Positions 46,476 to 58,944 are shown, numbered from the stretch's first letter. The stretch is 64,000 bases of DNA from Saturnia japonica (GCA_033032175.1 CM065323.1:7006001-7070000), one strand, 5' to 3'. Notes: a model not told the origin generated them from the sequence alone. Translations and numbers: made by a program.

Positions 46476-47867
46476 ATTCCTGTCATAGGGGCGACAGATT
46501 CTTAAGCGCTAACAGCCTTCAAATAAAGTCCGGTGGCTGTTTCCCAATGTGCGTGGTGGTCCGCGCACACTATTGTTGTATAAGGTTTTATGCATTTTTT
46601 TTTTGTTTAAATCCTACATCAGCGTGCAGTATTTACAACAATACTGCAGTAAGATTTAAATTGAAAGAAGTAAACCACAAACTTTTTACATATATCGAAA
46701 AAGAATGCGAGTTACAATACTGCAAATTTTTTTTTGTCACCAAGTAAAATACCAAGTTCTATAAAACCAGATCGAATTATTGGGGCTTAATAATTTATAG
46801 ATAATTTAAAGTGGTAATAATCGTGGAGTTGTAACTGCCCGAGCATGGCATCAAATAACTATTAGTCTTATAATGAGTCTGATTTTTGGTAAAGGTACAC
46901 ATTAATGTTACTATATCTTGGTTACACAACTTCTACTGCTGACTCAGCTACCACTCGTCTAGTTGCAAATATATCCTTAACATGTATCAAGATATTCCGG
47001 TAGCTACAGTAGAGAGGAATTAATTCCACTTTTCATTCTTAGAGAGTATATTGGGCTACATCACTAAAATTCCACGTGAGATTGTAAAGAGATGAAAAGA
47101 GTTTACTACTTACAACTTTTTCATTTTTATACTGAAATCTAACACTGAAGGAAGCGATTAAGAATATTGGAACAAAATCTGCAAACAAAGTAAACATTGT
47201 TTTCTCGTTTTAATCAATCGTCACAACTCACGGAATTACAAAAATAAGTTGCGCTTGTATATTCCGAGGGATTTGGATCTACGTCCGGTTATTTTTATCC
47301 TTTTACATAACTCGGGACAACCCTTGTTGCAATGTAATCAGTTAATGTATCGTACAAACGGGTTTTAGGGTTTTACAACGATCAGTACAAAGCGACAACA
47401 CGTAGTGACGCGAAGGTTTGATTGAAAAGTGCATTTTCAAATTGATTCGTGCTTGATTTAAAATCAATTTGATTTTCATGTATCGATTATTTAAAAGTAT
47501 GCAATATAAACTTGTTTACTCAAATAAAACTTTGTACGATACGTATATTGTAGTTTTATTATTGTATAGTTTTATTATGGAGTACTGTAGCTGTCGGGAT
47601 ATGAGATTTAAACTATAGAGGCTACGAATTTCGTTCCCATTTGGAGTCAGATGGAGGTGGTCTGTTTGCAAATGTAAATGAGGTAATAATTAAAACTGAT
47701 TAATACTGCTTATTTCAACTTCATATTGTGAATGTTATGTTAGGGGTACATTTTTATAATTTGCGTAGAATACTAACTTTAATCTAGTTGACGAAAACGT
47801 ATACAATGGCGACGTAAAGGCAATTTTGCAAATGGCAATACACCCCTCAGGGTTTCGTCTTAAGACA
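46476..47867. other. Unannotated DNA
   Basis: No gene or repeat recognised. Confidence 0.4.
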
Positions 47868-47950
47868 ATTTTATTGGTTCGCTATAAAAGTATCGGGCAA
47901 CGGACGCACGTTCGAACAATCGGAGCTGCCCAGAAATTCGGTAAGTATAT
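47868..47950 (+). promoter_or_regulatory. Candidate promoter with short first exon and splice donor
   Basis: ATTGGT (inverted CCAAT box) at about 47,873 and CTATAAAAG at 47,881-47,889 are followed about 50 bases later by a strong donor, GAAATTCG|GTAAGTATAT (donor near 47,941). The interval is GC-rich and has no ATG, so it would be an untranslated first exon. The spacing fits a real TATA promoter, but no downstream exon is visible in the window. Confidence 0.35.
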
Positions 47951-48723
47951 CGTTTGCGTCAGTGAGTCATTTTGTTGCCTTTGTTGGTTTCATGTTTTGC
48001 ATGATTTGTTATGGAAATGAATATTTTCTGAATTAAAATAAATATGTTTATTTTTTACGTGTATGTGTCAGTCAGTTTTAACTTTTATGTATAATATAAT
48101 ACGAGTATATTTTTCAAAAGAAGAAATTTTAATAATCTCGTTCACTAAATTAATGACATTCAGACAACTAAGTCTAATTACGTTTTAGCTTAAGTTAACA
48201 TCATTTAAATCTCTCTAGCCTTTAGAAACTATGGATTTTAATACATTATGTAATGAAAAGTTTTAACTGAAACCATGTTTATGATATGAGGTGAAACTGG
48301 CACGCAACAAACCTGCTGCTGACAGTTTATTGTACGTATAATTATGAATGAATTAATGAATATTATGAAACTTATATTGTTTGTGCCTACAGTTATACCT
48401 ACTTGTATTTTTGAAGTTAATCAAAATTTTAGTGACGTGTTTTTTCTCGACCTCCAAGGAACTTGTCCGTTCAACTAAAAAAACCGTCACTTTATGCGGT
48501 GTGCGTGCAGTGGGCAATTGGTACACGCTAAATTTATTTACTTATTTTATCATGTGATATTTAATTTAAAAGTTGTGGTGGTGGAGTGGTTTTTCCGGTG
48601 TATTGCCGATTAAATATCCCCAGGTGTATTCCTCGGCTTGTATAAACGGATTTTTCGGAAATCGTGTACTTAGGTACATTTACTAATTAAAAATCTTCTT
48701 ATAGTATGACTGTATGTGTTTTT
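47951..48723. other. Unannotated AT-rich DNA
   Basis: Nothing recognised. Confidence 0.4.
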
Positions 48724-49200
48724 TTAGTAGCTAGGCACATTGACGATACTGTCCGTGACGGTAAGCAAATCACAGTCCAAACACAGGCCGAGAGAAGGTT
48801 CCACAGCGTTACGGTACGACAAAGATATCTTAGTTCGTGCCGAGTTGGAGATTACCGTAAAACTGTGACTCAGAAGTCCAGCGCGTGTGGTTCTGTTGTG
48901 GAACATTGTGTGTGAACAGTGTTACATTGAATAGCTCTTTAGACCACTTGCTATAATACACGCTAAGCGATGCGATGATCCTGCACAGCTGAAGCGGCCC
49001 GATGTATTTGATAACGTCTGCATCATTAACAATGCGAACAGCTCGTCTCTGCAACCCGTCTAGAGCATCGAGGAGGTATTTTGCGTATCCATCTCCGAGA
49101 TGCGACCAGTATTCCATACACGGCCGAAGTTGTGCCTTGTAGAGAATATACAGTTGTCCTGGTGTGAAAACCCGTCGCACCCTGTTCAAGATTCCGAGAC
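48724..49200 (-). pseudogene. LINE reverse transcriptase C-terminal fragment
   Basis: The minus strand reads RVRRVFTPGQLYILYKAQLR, PCMEYWSHLGDGYAKYLLDA and QRRAVRIVNDADV, then, after a frameshift near 48,900, HNRTTRAGLLSHSFTV to the end. This is the thumb/C-terminal wording shared by many insect Jockey-like LINE polyproteins. Only the last ~160 codons remain. It differs from the LINE at 29-31 kb, so it is a separate family. Confidence 0.8.
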
Positions 49201-50129
49201 TCCGAGATGTAGTAGAGATTACACTCCCTATGTAATTTAGATTTATGGTTTAATTAATATATCATTCGAAAATTTAGATAAAGAAAATTTAGATTAGTTA
49301 TTTTTACAAATCCATAGTTAAATTTCATGTCTCAGACTAAACATGCTTAATAATAATTTCAAATTTAAAAAGCTTCGCTTTTTTACAAATGAAATCTGCT
49401 TGTAACAAACTCAACAAACATACAATCAGAAGACAAAACACATTATCTGTGATCGGTTTTGAGATATTTCCAAGCTTCAGTTATAAAAGCACATTCGCTT
49501 GGCTATATTACTCGTTACTGCAAACGTTGCGATATTAATAACGTATACGTTTACAGTTAACTGTTATTCCAATGTACGTTGCAGGTTGGAGTCATGCTGC
49601 GCTCCCTCGTTACAGTTTAATTCTAAAATAAAAGTTAAATAAACTCCGGTTGGACTTTGATAGTACTTAATAATGTAGTTTCAGATAAATCTCTTAAGTT
49701 TTCATTAATCTAATAAGAAACTTCTTTCAAATACTAATCAATCTTGTAAACTTTAGAAACATCGAAAAAACAGACATTCAAATTTTATTTTTTGTTGGTA
49801 AAATGTATAGGTACTTTATAACGAAATAAGTATGAGATTAATTATTCCTTGATAGATTGGTATTTTATCCATTGTTTCCTCTAGAAATAGTTTTTTTTTT
49901 TTTTTTCATAAAATATTTATCTTATATACAGAAAAAGAATTTACAAAATCCCGTTATTATCTTCGGCCAATCGCCGACTGTTTGAGCATATGCCTCTAGT
50001 ACGATACTCATTCCGATTCTGGGCTAGTGCTATCCATTTTCTTTCACGCGATTTTTAAAATATCGTCGACCCAATGAGCTGGTCCGACTACTCGTTTACT
50101 CATACGTTTTTATTTTATTTGTAGAACTG
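49201..50129. other. Unannotated AT-rich DNA
   Basis: Nothing recognised apart from a poly-T run near 49,890. Confidence 0.45.
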
Positions 50130-50400
50130 ACCATACTTTTGGCCATAAGGTCCATGGAGCTTCAGACGGCTTTTACATTTTCACCGCGGCTTGGGGACGA
50201 GCGCTTAAATCACTCAGCCGCGAAAGCGTGGCAACATGCTCAAGGGTATATACTAAAGGGGACGAACCTCGGCTTGGGTTGTTGCCATAGTTTCAATGAA
50301 GTCGCGAAGTGGCTATTTCCTTATCAGTAGAAATTCGATCTAAACTAACATATACACATATACATGTTTCTCCCTACTGGGGAGGAAGAAAGGTAAATTT
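50130..50400 (-). repeat. Repeat W, copy 1
   Basis: On the minus strand: CGAATTTCTACTGATAAGG, CTTCGCGACTTCATTG, AAGCCGAGGTTCGTCCCC and, at its 5' side, a CTCCCC/GGGGAG stem-like segment beside CATGTATATGTGTATATG. These match 58,140-58,385 and partly 57,950-58,050. Class unknown; no coding capacity. Confidence 0.6.
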
Positions 50401-50444
50401 TTGCCTAAACTAGTATAAAAAAGAAAGTTCCCTTACAGAACCTA

Positions 50445-50640
50445 TTGTACCTGTGTGGTGTGCACAAGTGTTGTATCACTTATGTCGCGCGAGCGGCTGC
50501 TAGACTCAAGGACCTCCACACCGTAGGAACGGTAGGTTGCCGCAGAAAAGGGTGGATTTGGTACGCTTTAGTCCACCTGTCGTTACTCTGCCTGGCAACA
50601 TGTCCTGCCCAATATAAATATAGTTTTGTGATAATATCTC
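50445..50640 (-). pseudogene. LINE ORF C-terminal fragment (WAGHVAR motif)
   Basis: One minus-strand frame reads YWAGHVARQSNDRWTKAY, which fits the conserved W-(A/G)-GH-(V/M)-x-R...RWT motif near the C-terminus of some insect LINE reverse transcriptases. The flanking protein is not conserved and a stop soon follows. Only a short remnant. Confidence 0.55.
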
Positions 50641-50925
50641 CACCACCGTAGCGGACCGTATTTCGACGTCGGATCTCGACATTTTTGAACCGATCTTGTA
50701 ATTTGAAATCCTATAAAAAATTCTATTCACATTCAATTAATATTTTCTGTAATAAGCTGTATAACAGGCGCTTTGTAAAAACACTGAAGTTAAATATTCA
50801 CTACAGATTTGTAACTTAGTAACATGGCAATCAATTTAGAATGCGAGGAGACTAGCATACATACTGTAAGTTAAATAAAGAAAAATATGTTGTCAACAAG
50901 TGTCACATAGCATCTCTTTTGTCGT
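50641..50925. other. Unannotated DNA
   Basis: Nothing recognised. Confidence 0.4.
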
Positions 50926-51125
50926 GTATAATAAAATTGTATGAGGAGACTAGTAAACCAGCAAATCCTACCGATTTTGCACTTCGGGCGGCCCGGTGGG
51001 GCGTCGCGGCTCGGCGCGGTAGCGTGTTTTGTCGACGGCATTACACGGCTGGTGTAATTCCGTCTCCGACAAATGCGATGCTGAACCCTTCATTTGCAAG
51101 TCAAACGCGCCCAAACATGTGACGT
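50926..51125. other. Short, very GC-rich island
   Basis: The stretch at 50,985-51,050 is dominated by G and C (GGCGGCCCGGTGGGGCGTCG, then CGGCTCGGCGCGGTAGCG) in otherwise AT-rich DNA. A 67-codon frame covers it but shows no domain. It may be a repeat head or a transferred fragment. Confidence 0.3.
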
Positions 51126-51944
51126 TCGGTTATTTGTATTCCGAATTAGCGTTAGGCAGCTAATATTTAGACAATTTACGCCTTGTTCATAAATTATTTG
51201 AGCGTCTTTATCAACATTCATTTGTAGAGTTGAAGAGAAAGGAATATGATATTGATTTAGTAGATTTTGCCAACAATCACTAAAGAGAGTAAATAATATT
51301 ACAAATTATGATTTAGGGTTAAATATTAGTGTCCATTTAGATAAGATTAATTAATCAAATATTAGCCATTATATCTTAACGATGGACTAAAATATGCCTA
51401 ACCCCTCACTACGATAAATTCACGTAATCGCCTCCTATACGTAACTATTATCGACTAGGGACGATAAATCAACGAAATTATCGATGGACGCGTATTTAGC
51501 CAATTTGAACGGCCGATCACTGACGCAGATGTTTGTCAAGATAGACGTATGAATAAATGTGACTATTCTATACAAAACGATTAAAACTACAGCCATTCTA
51601 TAATACTTGAGTTTTAAACGTAGTTCGAATGACTTTGATTAATTTCTATGTTGTCTAACTGCTTATTATGACGATGACAAACTATATAACCTATGCCTTT
51701 AATCTTCAACTAATATACTTACAAAAACTTATATACTGCTGAATTTTTGTACAAAAGCCTACATAGATTTACTGGGTGGTAGGGTAGGTACATAAGAATT
51801 GTCTCCGAATAGGTCGTGACCACGATACACTACGTAAACAGCAGACATCTCAATATATATCCAGTAATAAAGCGGCATGGTAGGAATCAATACCCTACTT
51901 AATACCAGTGACTCTTGTGATTTTAAGCCTTTCGGGATCAGCCA
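51126..51944. other. Unannotated AT-rich DNA
   Basis: Nothing recognised. Confidence 0.45.
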
Positions 51945-51998
51945 GTACATACCCAGCTGCCGAGAGTCTTGCAGGCCGGTACGAGAGCGACGGCCATC
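51945..51998 (-). repeat. Short repeat fragment shared with 26.28 kb
   Basis: CAGCTGCCGAGAGTCTTGCA and the following GCCGG...AGCGACG are close to the reverse complement of 26,283-26,315. Class unknown. Confidence 0.45.
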
Positions 51999-53079
51999 AA
52001 TGGATTGCTAATCGTCGATGTTCGTCATCGTTTTATGATTGTACTCTGCATACCATCAGGTATACAGTACAGTATCTGTGCAAAATGACTATTTTGCCAT
52101 GCTACCTACTACATATTTAAAATATCAATTTTTTTAACTTAAAGAAAGGGGACATTCATGTCTAATAAAATTTACAAGCGAACTCTTTCGTGTCAATAAG
52201 TACATTGTAAACTTTACAGAAATCCTGAAAACTCAGAGCGATAAACGGAGTTACTAATAATATTTTTGTTTGCGTGTAACATTTGCACCGCAATGCAGTT
52301 AAGCCTTGTACTCCCGTCGGGCAAATGATAATGGCTGGTTCTGTAATGTACTGTATAATGAATTTACAAAACTGTTGCACTTTTAATAAATTAAATTTCT
52401 TAGTATGCAAGTACCGGTTTTAATTAATTTCTTGTGGATATCATGATACGGTACACGTAATTCATTTCGTAACTTATAGTTTTCTGTAATGTATATGAAC
52501 TTTTCCGGCTTGTTTGTTCATCACCATGCGGTCGGTAATGTCACAGCGTCAATAACCAATGCGGGAGTTGACAATATGTTTCAAAATTAAAGTTAACTGT
52601 TTAACAATATTTTTGTCTATTCACAAAAATCCTAAAACAATACAAAAGTTCGACATTTATGAGAAAATATGTGACGTCATCGTTCAATGAATATCAGTTG
52701 CGTTTTTTATCTTGTGACAAGTGACTAAAAGTGTTGAAATAGTGACCTTAAAATGATATGAGCTGGAAAAAATTTCTTAATTGATATTCTAGTAAACTCA
52801 ACTTGGCATCTTTAACCTTAGTTTTATATAATAAATAATGACGTCACGCCTCGTTTTTGCTACATGTGTGTATTATTTTGAAAAAAAATTATTTCGACAA
52901 TACTTTATATGGTGTAATAATGAATAAATATAAATTCACGGGTATTATTATATTTTCAACATATAAAATGTTTACTAGCCAAGTGGTCAATAGAAAATAC
53001 CCAATCACCATGCTATACTATCATCACGATGTTTTCCTTCATCGAAAGCTTAGGCTCATTGCAGGGAGCGATCGTCGAT
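51999..53079. other. Unannotated AT-rich DNA
   Basis: Nothing recognised. Frames here are short. Confidence 0.4.
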
Positions 53080-53245
53080 CGACGTCGCAGCCAAATAACC
53101 TTGTGTCGTATTCCAGGCTTCCAGAGCTCCTAGGGGCAGAGGAGTTCAAGGTCGGTATGGTACGATCGGTACCTATGGTATTATAAACATCCACACGTTA
53201 TGGTAGCCGCTTACCATCAGGGCGAGCCGTATGCTTGTTTATCAC
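53080..53245 (-). repeat. Interspersed repeat (G), copy 2
   Basis: Inverted relative to 19,263-19,480: CATCAGGGCGAGCCGTATGC, TAGCCGCTTACCAT and GCCAAATAACCTTGTGTCG. It forms the downstream part of a 109-codon open frame that has no significance. Confidence 0.6.
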
Positions 53246-53804
53246 TTTAGTTGTATAAAAAACGATATCTTGTTCTTGTGGTACAGTCATAAGATTAATG
53301 AATCAATGTGTTAATTCGAAAAATAAAAAATGAAAAAACGTTCAATTCAATCAGAATAAAATTAAGTCAATGTGTTAAAATATTATAAATGCACATATCC
53401 GAAACGGATTATACAACTTTTCTGAGGCAAGCATCAATTTATTATTAGTCCGAAACATTTTGTTTTACATTAATTATTAAATGCTGCTAACTTCGCAAAC
53501 GTTTGTAGCCGCTGTAGGATCCTTTCGCTTCAAGTTTAAATGTCCCCGTTTCGGTTCTCTGTTATTTTAATTAGATTTATAAACATTTTGTGTTTAAGCC
53601 AACATGACTGCTAAAGTCCAGATTTAGCAAAAGTACTTACACTACATTTTAGTAAAGCAACAACTTCCAACGCTGAAAGCTACCAATCTCTCGATGTATT
53701 GTGAGATTTTTAAATATTATTGCGTGCCAATATAATAAATATTTAAATATTTGTTTACTTAAACCCATATTAAATTGTTTGTGAAATACTATCCATTTAG
53801 CCCA
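53246..53804. other. Unannotated AT-rich DNA
   Basis: Nothing recognised. Confidence 0.45.
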
Positions 53805-53995
53805 CATTTACCCACTGCTGAGTACCTATAGGCCTTCTCTCGCTCATTCCAGTTCTCGTCATCTTGCGCGGTTCTTATCCAGAGTTTACCTTGTTATGTT
53901 TTCGGACCACCAGGCTGGCGATCTACCTCTGAGAAGCATGTAGGCAGATGAAATACAGGCTGATCTCGAAACGTGACAAACCAAAAAAGAGTCAC
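53805..53995 (+). repeat. RTE/BovB-like LINE fragment
   Basis: CCACTGCTGAGTACCTATAG then GGCCTTCTCTCGC and GGCGATCTACCTC recall a phrase frequent in RTE-type LINEs and their SINEs in Lepidoptera. The last part GATCTCGAAACGTGACAAACC spans a block shared with 26,330-26,370. Assignment is tentative. Confidence 0.45.
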
Positions 53996-55419
53996 ATGTG
54001 GCTGGTTGCGATCAAGTAATTTTAGTGTCCTACAACCCAGCTGTCTGGAAGACTGATTAATATAAATGTAATCAATACCTAATTCTCACAAGAAATAATT
54101 TAAAAAATACGAACCTAATGCCACATAAAAGGTTGAATGAAAATGAATAGACGAGGTTTTAATTTAAATAATTGCATGCTCGATTGATGTTTTAAAGTTA
54201 TGTGAGTAGCGCGTTTTTTTTTTTTTGAAAAACGACATTTCGACCAGCCCACGTAATTATCAGTAGCGTGCCAACTAGTTGTTTTTACATCACGAAATCT
54301 AAAGCACAGGAATTATATTATTCAGCCTAGTTACAATGTGTTTTCTGTTAAAACTTTTCAATCACGCTAATGGAGTGGTCTAAATTATTTGCAACATAAT
54401 AAGTTTGAAATATTATGTGTAATTGTTTTTTTTTAATATTTCATAAGTTTGTTAAATTTTCTAAATGGAAACAATTAATCCATTACTGTTTATATTTAAC
54501 TTATAATAACGTGTATTTACAAGCACATATAAGCTTTAACATACAATTTACTTTTAACATTATAAGTACTTAGGTAAATTAACCGTTTTAACGGAACACA
54601 TAAATACATTATTTCCATTAAAAAAATTACTATGACACACGAAATCGAAAGCTCATCTCCACATTAACGGGCGGAGAGTGAAAAAATAAAAACTTAAACA
54701 AAGATAGAGTTGTAAGAGTGAGTGAGACAAGAAAGGTCTCTCTAACAGCCAATATCCGGTCGATCAGCTGTGCAACGGAAACAGCTGGCAACATGAGAGA
54801 GCTAAAGCGTTATTCATTCGGCAGTATTTTTTTTTCGAGTGTCTAACGATTTTCCTTAAGTGAGGAATTTGGCGGCAATATAGTTTTGTTGTAAATCAGA
54901 GTCAGCTATTGATTATTAATTGACTATTATTAATACATATTATCAAACAGATGTACGTTTGCTCCACAATTAGTGAGTATAGATTCATACAAAATTTCCC
55001 TTTATTTATTTATATAGATGACTTATGTAAACTAACAATATAAAAACAGCGTAGAAACCGTTCGCCAATAATAAATGTAACGTACAAAATCTGTTTTTTT
55101 TTTTAATGTGAACAACTATGATAGCGCAGCTACTATTACTGCCGCGGCCGGTAACAATTGATTTTTGATTTTTTCAACAAGAGAACTCTATAAAATAAAA
55201 TATTAACTTTAAAAATTTAGAGGTATAGTGTCAATCGTAACTAGGTAGGTAAATGACGAGAATTTTTTAAAGAAAATTGTTAATATTGAGGCACATTAAA
55301 AAAAATTCTATGGAGTTGATTTTTGGTGAGAATTCTTAATACGTATTAATTTAACATATTTTCATGTAAGAACTAATAAAACATTTGTTTTATGTCATCC
55401 TATTATATTGCCATGTATA
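53996..55419. other. AT-rich DNA with one less biased patch
   Basis: Around 54,640-54,800 the DNA is purine-rich with mixed composition and no frame or repeat partner, perhaps conserved non-coding sequence. Otherwise nothing recognised. Confidence 0.35.
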
Positions 55420-55538
55420 ACTTTTCTCAATAAATAGGCTATACTTACGATGCAAAAACTAATTTTACAAAACATACTGGTAGTGCTACAAATTAGCGCA
55501 TTCAAAAAAACTCTTGAATTTTATAACATTAGTATAGA
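55420..55538 (-). repeat. Helitron-like 5' end fragment, copy 2
   Basis: On the minus strand it begins TCTATACTAATGTTATAAAA and contains TGTAGCACTACCAG and TATAGCCTATTTATTGAG, as at 20,277-20,401 (both end in GTATAGA on the plus strand). The 63-codon frame overlapping it is a shadow. Confidence 0.6.
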
Positions 55539-56212
55539 TGTGATCGCACTGGAAAACAGTTATGAAACCGATCTAGTCTATGGGTATTGTAGTGATAGTA
55601 GGTTATTTTTACTGGTCGCCTACCTACCATCCTCTAGTTAAGAATTTGTTCCCAAACAACCCTCGGTAGTTAGGTACCAATCTACAGTAGGATACGATCA
55701 CGCTTAGCGCAGGGATGCGAGATAGGATAAGAAAAAAAACTGTGTTACTATGCTGATAGATACTTTAAATGGTAAATATTTGAAAGTTTTTAAATATTTT
55801 TTTGTGAGAAAAATTAATAACAAAGCACTACATTAATTAAATTATAATTATGAAATCATACGTATCCGAAAATTTTCGGAACAATAGATTCAGAATAAAC
55901 TCATACAAGTGTCCACCAATACGGCGATTCAGCGATTTACGAAACAGTATTCAAACACAATCTGTCAATAGATGGCGCTAGTGTCGTCAGTTGCTTTGTG
56001 ATTAACAATAATCCATCCTTTTCTATGTCGGAGGTACCAGTATACGTTAGTGTTCTTTACTCTTTAAAAATATAATTTAAAATATTTTTAAATATATTAA
56101 TTTAATATTCCATTATTTATTAAATGACATTATTAATTTGAAGAAAACCTGAATCGCACTATTAAAGTTTCTGCGTTAACAAGTATATATAGAAATTTCC
56201 AGCCATGAATTA
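55539..56212. other. Unannotated AT-rich DNA
   Basis: Includes GTCAATAGATGGCGCTAGTG near 55,965, reminiscent of the AGATGGCGC block of family Y but without the rest. Confidence 0.4.
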
Positions 56213-56660
56213 ATGAGGAGTCCGTTTCTACGTTGGGTAGTAGTTTTCACGCTGGGTAGCTGCTCTAATTACCCAGCCCAACCTTCTCCAGGTTCGATCT
56301 CCGGGCAAGCGGTGATAGTCCAACAGAGCAACCACGCGTGCGGGGGGGTGGGGGGGGTTGGTCAGCCTTCGACCTCTGGCCCATCTAGGTCTTGTTGGTG
56401 TCGGGCCGATCAAGGATTTTAAAAAGTCCCCTCACCCCCCACCACTCACTCAAACGATGAGTCAGTCAACGAGACGCATTTTTAATCCCCCGTGGTTTTC
56501 TAAGGACATTCGGGCGGCGGGCACGGTAATCGGAAGTTTACCGGCGCGCTGCTAGACAAGACGGGCACGGTCAAACGTGTTAAAAGGCGGGCACGACCTC
56601 CTTCCATTCTGGACGGTGGGAGGCCTTTTCAGTGAATTGAGGGGATTTAATTCCCTCCAA
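56213..56660. other. GC-rich island with G-run (candidate repeat)
   Basis: About 450 bp far richer in G+C than the flanks, with CGGGGGGGTGGGGGGGGTTG at 56,341-56,360, a tRNA B-box-like AGGTTCGATCTCCGG at 56,290-56,304, and GGTGGGAGGCCTTTTC near 56,605-56,625, a phrase seen in some lepidopteran LINE ends. Overlapping frames on both strands are probably compositional. Likely an unrecognised retroelement. Confidence 0.4.
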
Positions 56661-57929
56661 CCCCCTTACTGTAGAAACTTTGACTCCTTTTTTAATTAAA
56701 ACAGAGTATTTAGAAAATTATATCATAACCCTGCCACGTTTTAAACAATGCTTTAAATAATTGTTCATTTTAGAATAATTTATTAGAAGTCATTTTTTAT
56801 TGTACATATTATGTATGGTTTTGTGTGTTATTTAGTTACACTACATATGTTTATTTTATAACTTTTGTATATTAAATACTTTTTTGTTTGCTGATTTTTT
56901 TCTTATGATTTTTCTATTTTCAATACTGACAATAATATTTTTTTCCACAAAACCGCTGGTTAGCTGGAAGTAAATGCATAAGCATTTATAATGTCATTAA
57001 GCTCGCTACTGTATAAAGTAAAAAATGGACAATATAATTATTTAATTGTTCATTAAAATGCAACAAATATTAAATCAATTATTTATTATAGTATCAAAAC
57101 ATTACCACATGAAGTATTTAGACCCTGACAAAACTCTTTATCTTTAATTTGATTGAATTTATGCTTATTTATACACCGATAAATAATTTTAAAGCAATTA
57201 AAAAAACAGTCGATGAAAATATTATTATTGATGACTATGTTCATCATATTATTGTTGGCATGCTGAATAAAACTTGACGTTGGCGAGATTACGTACCGAA
57301 GGCCAAAATTTTAAAAAATTCGGGATAAAGTTTTGGATTGTTTTTTGTTTTATTTAACGTCGGCCCTATATGATATCCTACTATGATCGTCATGGGCCCC
57401 TTAATAATAAAATAAAACAATAAAATGTTTGATAATAAACCCGTATAGCGTAACTGCTTTGCAGCAGCGACGTCACCAGTTTTTAATTATTAATTACATA
57501 CTTAGTTATTGATGTATTTTTTACGGTGAAGGCTTAAAGGCTGCCTGTTTGTAACAGAGATCTTGCAGGTAGTAAAGTTTCTGAATGATTCACTACTTAT
57601 TGTTATTTACGCAACTTAACAAAATATATCATCAGTAAGTAATACAGCTAGCTAAATCGCAAATAAAAATACACGTGAATCCAATCAGTGATAGGATTGA
57701 TGAATGTTTTGTACATGAACATACACAATATGCAAGCTCACGCTTATGTCATTCCCATTTATTGACACAAGTTCACAATATTGTAGTCTAAATTGCTGCA
57801 TTATAACTGTAAGGTAGGATGAAAAAAAAAGACTAATGGTCATGTACCTTTGTTATATTCATAAAGAATTATACTGTATGCTAATTTTAATAATAAGTCC
57901 TAACATTGAATACCGTGTCACCATGTAAT
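56661..57929. other. Unannotated AT-rich DNA
   Basis: Nothing recognised. Confidence 0.5.
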
Positions 57930-58130
57930 AGATACATCACGGGAAAAGACTACGCCGCGACCTCCCTTTCTCGCGGCAACTCAAGCCTAGGTTCGTTCCT
58001 CGGTGTGAAACCTTTGAGTTTGGCAGCCGCCCGCGCGATACATGTGACACTGCACTAGCAATCACTTAGCTACCCCCACAGGTACATGGGTTCTGCAAGG
58101 GACCTTTTTTTTGTTTTGTTACGATAATTA
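57930..58130 (+). repeat. Repeat W-like segment, copy 2
   Basis: TCAAGCCTAGGTTCGTTCC and TTTGGCAGCC resemble the core of W at 58,300 and 50,250. A GC-rich block. It lies just upstream of copy 3 in the same orientation. Confidence 0.45.
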
Positions 58131-58139
58131 GATTCGACC

Positions 58140-58385
58140 GTGTTTACAGAATACTAAATACATACATATATGTATACACATGTTCCTTCCTTCCTCCCGG
58201 AATGCAGGGACATGTGTATATGTATGCGTTAGTGTAGCTCGAATTTTCTACGGATAGGGAATTAGTCAAATCGCGACTTTTTTTGCAATCGAAGCAACAG
58301 TCCTAGCCGAGGTTCGGCCACTTTGGCAGCGTTCGTTTGCGCAAGTCCTAGCGTCGAGTCGATGAACAGTCGCCTTCTAGCGCGG
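58140..58385 (+). repeat. Repeat W, copy 3, with terminal hairpin
   Basis: Shares CGAATTTTCTACGGATAGGG, AATCGCGACTTTTTTTGC and CTAGCCGAGGTTCGGCC with the minus-strand copy at 50,130-50,400. Its left part is a stem-loop: TATACACATGT (58,173-58,183) pairs with ACATGTGTATA (58,210-58,220), extended by TTCC/GGAA pairs towards the loop. Confidence 0.6.
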
Positions 58386-58944
58386 CATGCTTCGAAAAAA
58401 AAAACTAATTAGCTTTGGCAACGACATCTATTTTGTGGCCCCGTTGGACGTCATCTTTTTGTTCATATTAGCCCTTAGCTCTTTTTTTATAGCAGCTCGG
58501 CAAATTATCGATAAGCACAGTACAATCCAATTTTGGAAACTTCGAATTATATGGGCATTACTTTATTTGGTATAAGCACTACGCAGTTTCGCAACATCTC
58601 ATTGTAAAATCTGACCCTTAAAATCAGTTATCACCGTGTACACAAAATATAGATTCGGATTTAATGTTGCTTGCTATTAGCAAAATTGAAATTCATAACG
58701 ACCTACCCCCGAAGATATCATTTACTAATATGTTTTTAAATGAGTTTCTTCGATTGAGTGTTATTACATCTTAAATTTTGTAACGTATGAAATATGGTTC
58801 ACTTTCTCTTATGCAGACTGCAAATGAAAATATGCTTTGGTGTGTAATAATACTAAAGGAACCGCCTACTTACCCGTTCTTCACCTCTTCCGCTATCTTG
58901 TTTAATATGTTAATTCTCAGGTCCGTACTATCTTAATGCAGTTC
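58386..58944. other. Unannotated DNA with a hydrophobic short ORF
   Basis: A 62-codon plus-strand frame (58,387-58,575) encodes a hydrophobic stretch (APLDVIFLFILALSSFFIAA) that could span a membrane, but it abuts repeat W and has no known homologue or clear promoter. Treated as unproven. Confidence 0.25.

Noticed and set aside
46391..46747. 118-codon ORF as a host coding exon
   Set aside because: It reads straight through the strong splice donor at 46,469 into AT-rich sequence and shows no domain. An untranslated exon is more plausible.
52857..53186. 109-codon ORF
   Set aside because: Its right half is the reverse of common repeat G and the left half is AT-rich filler.
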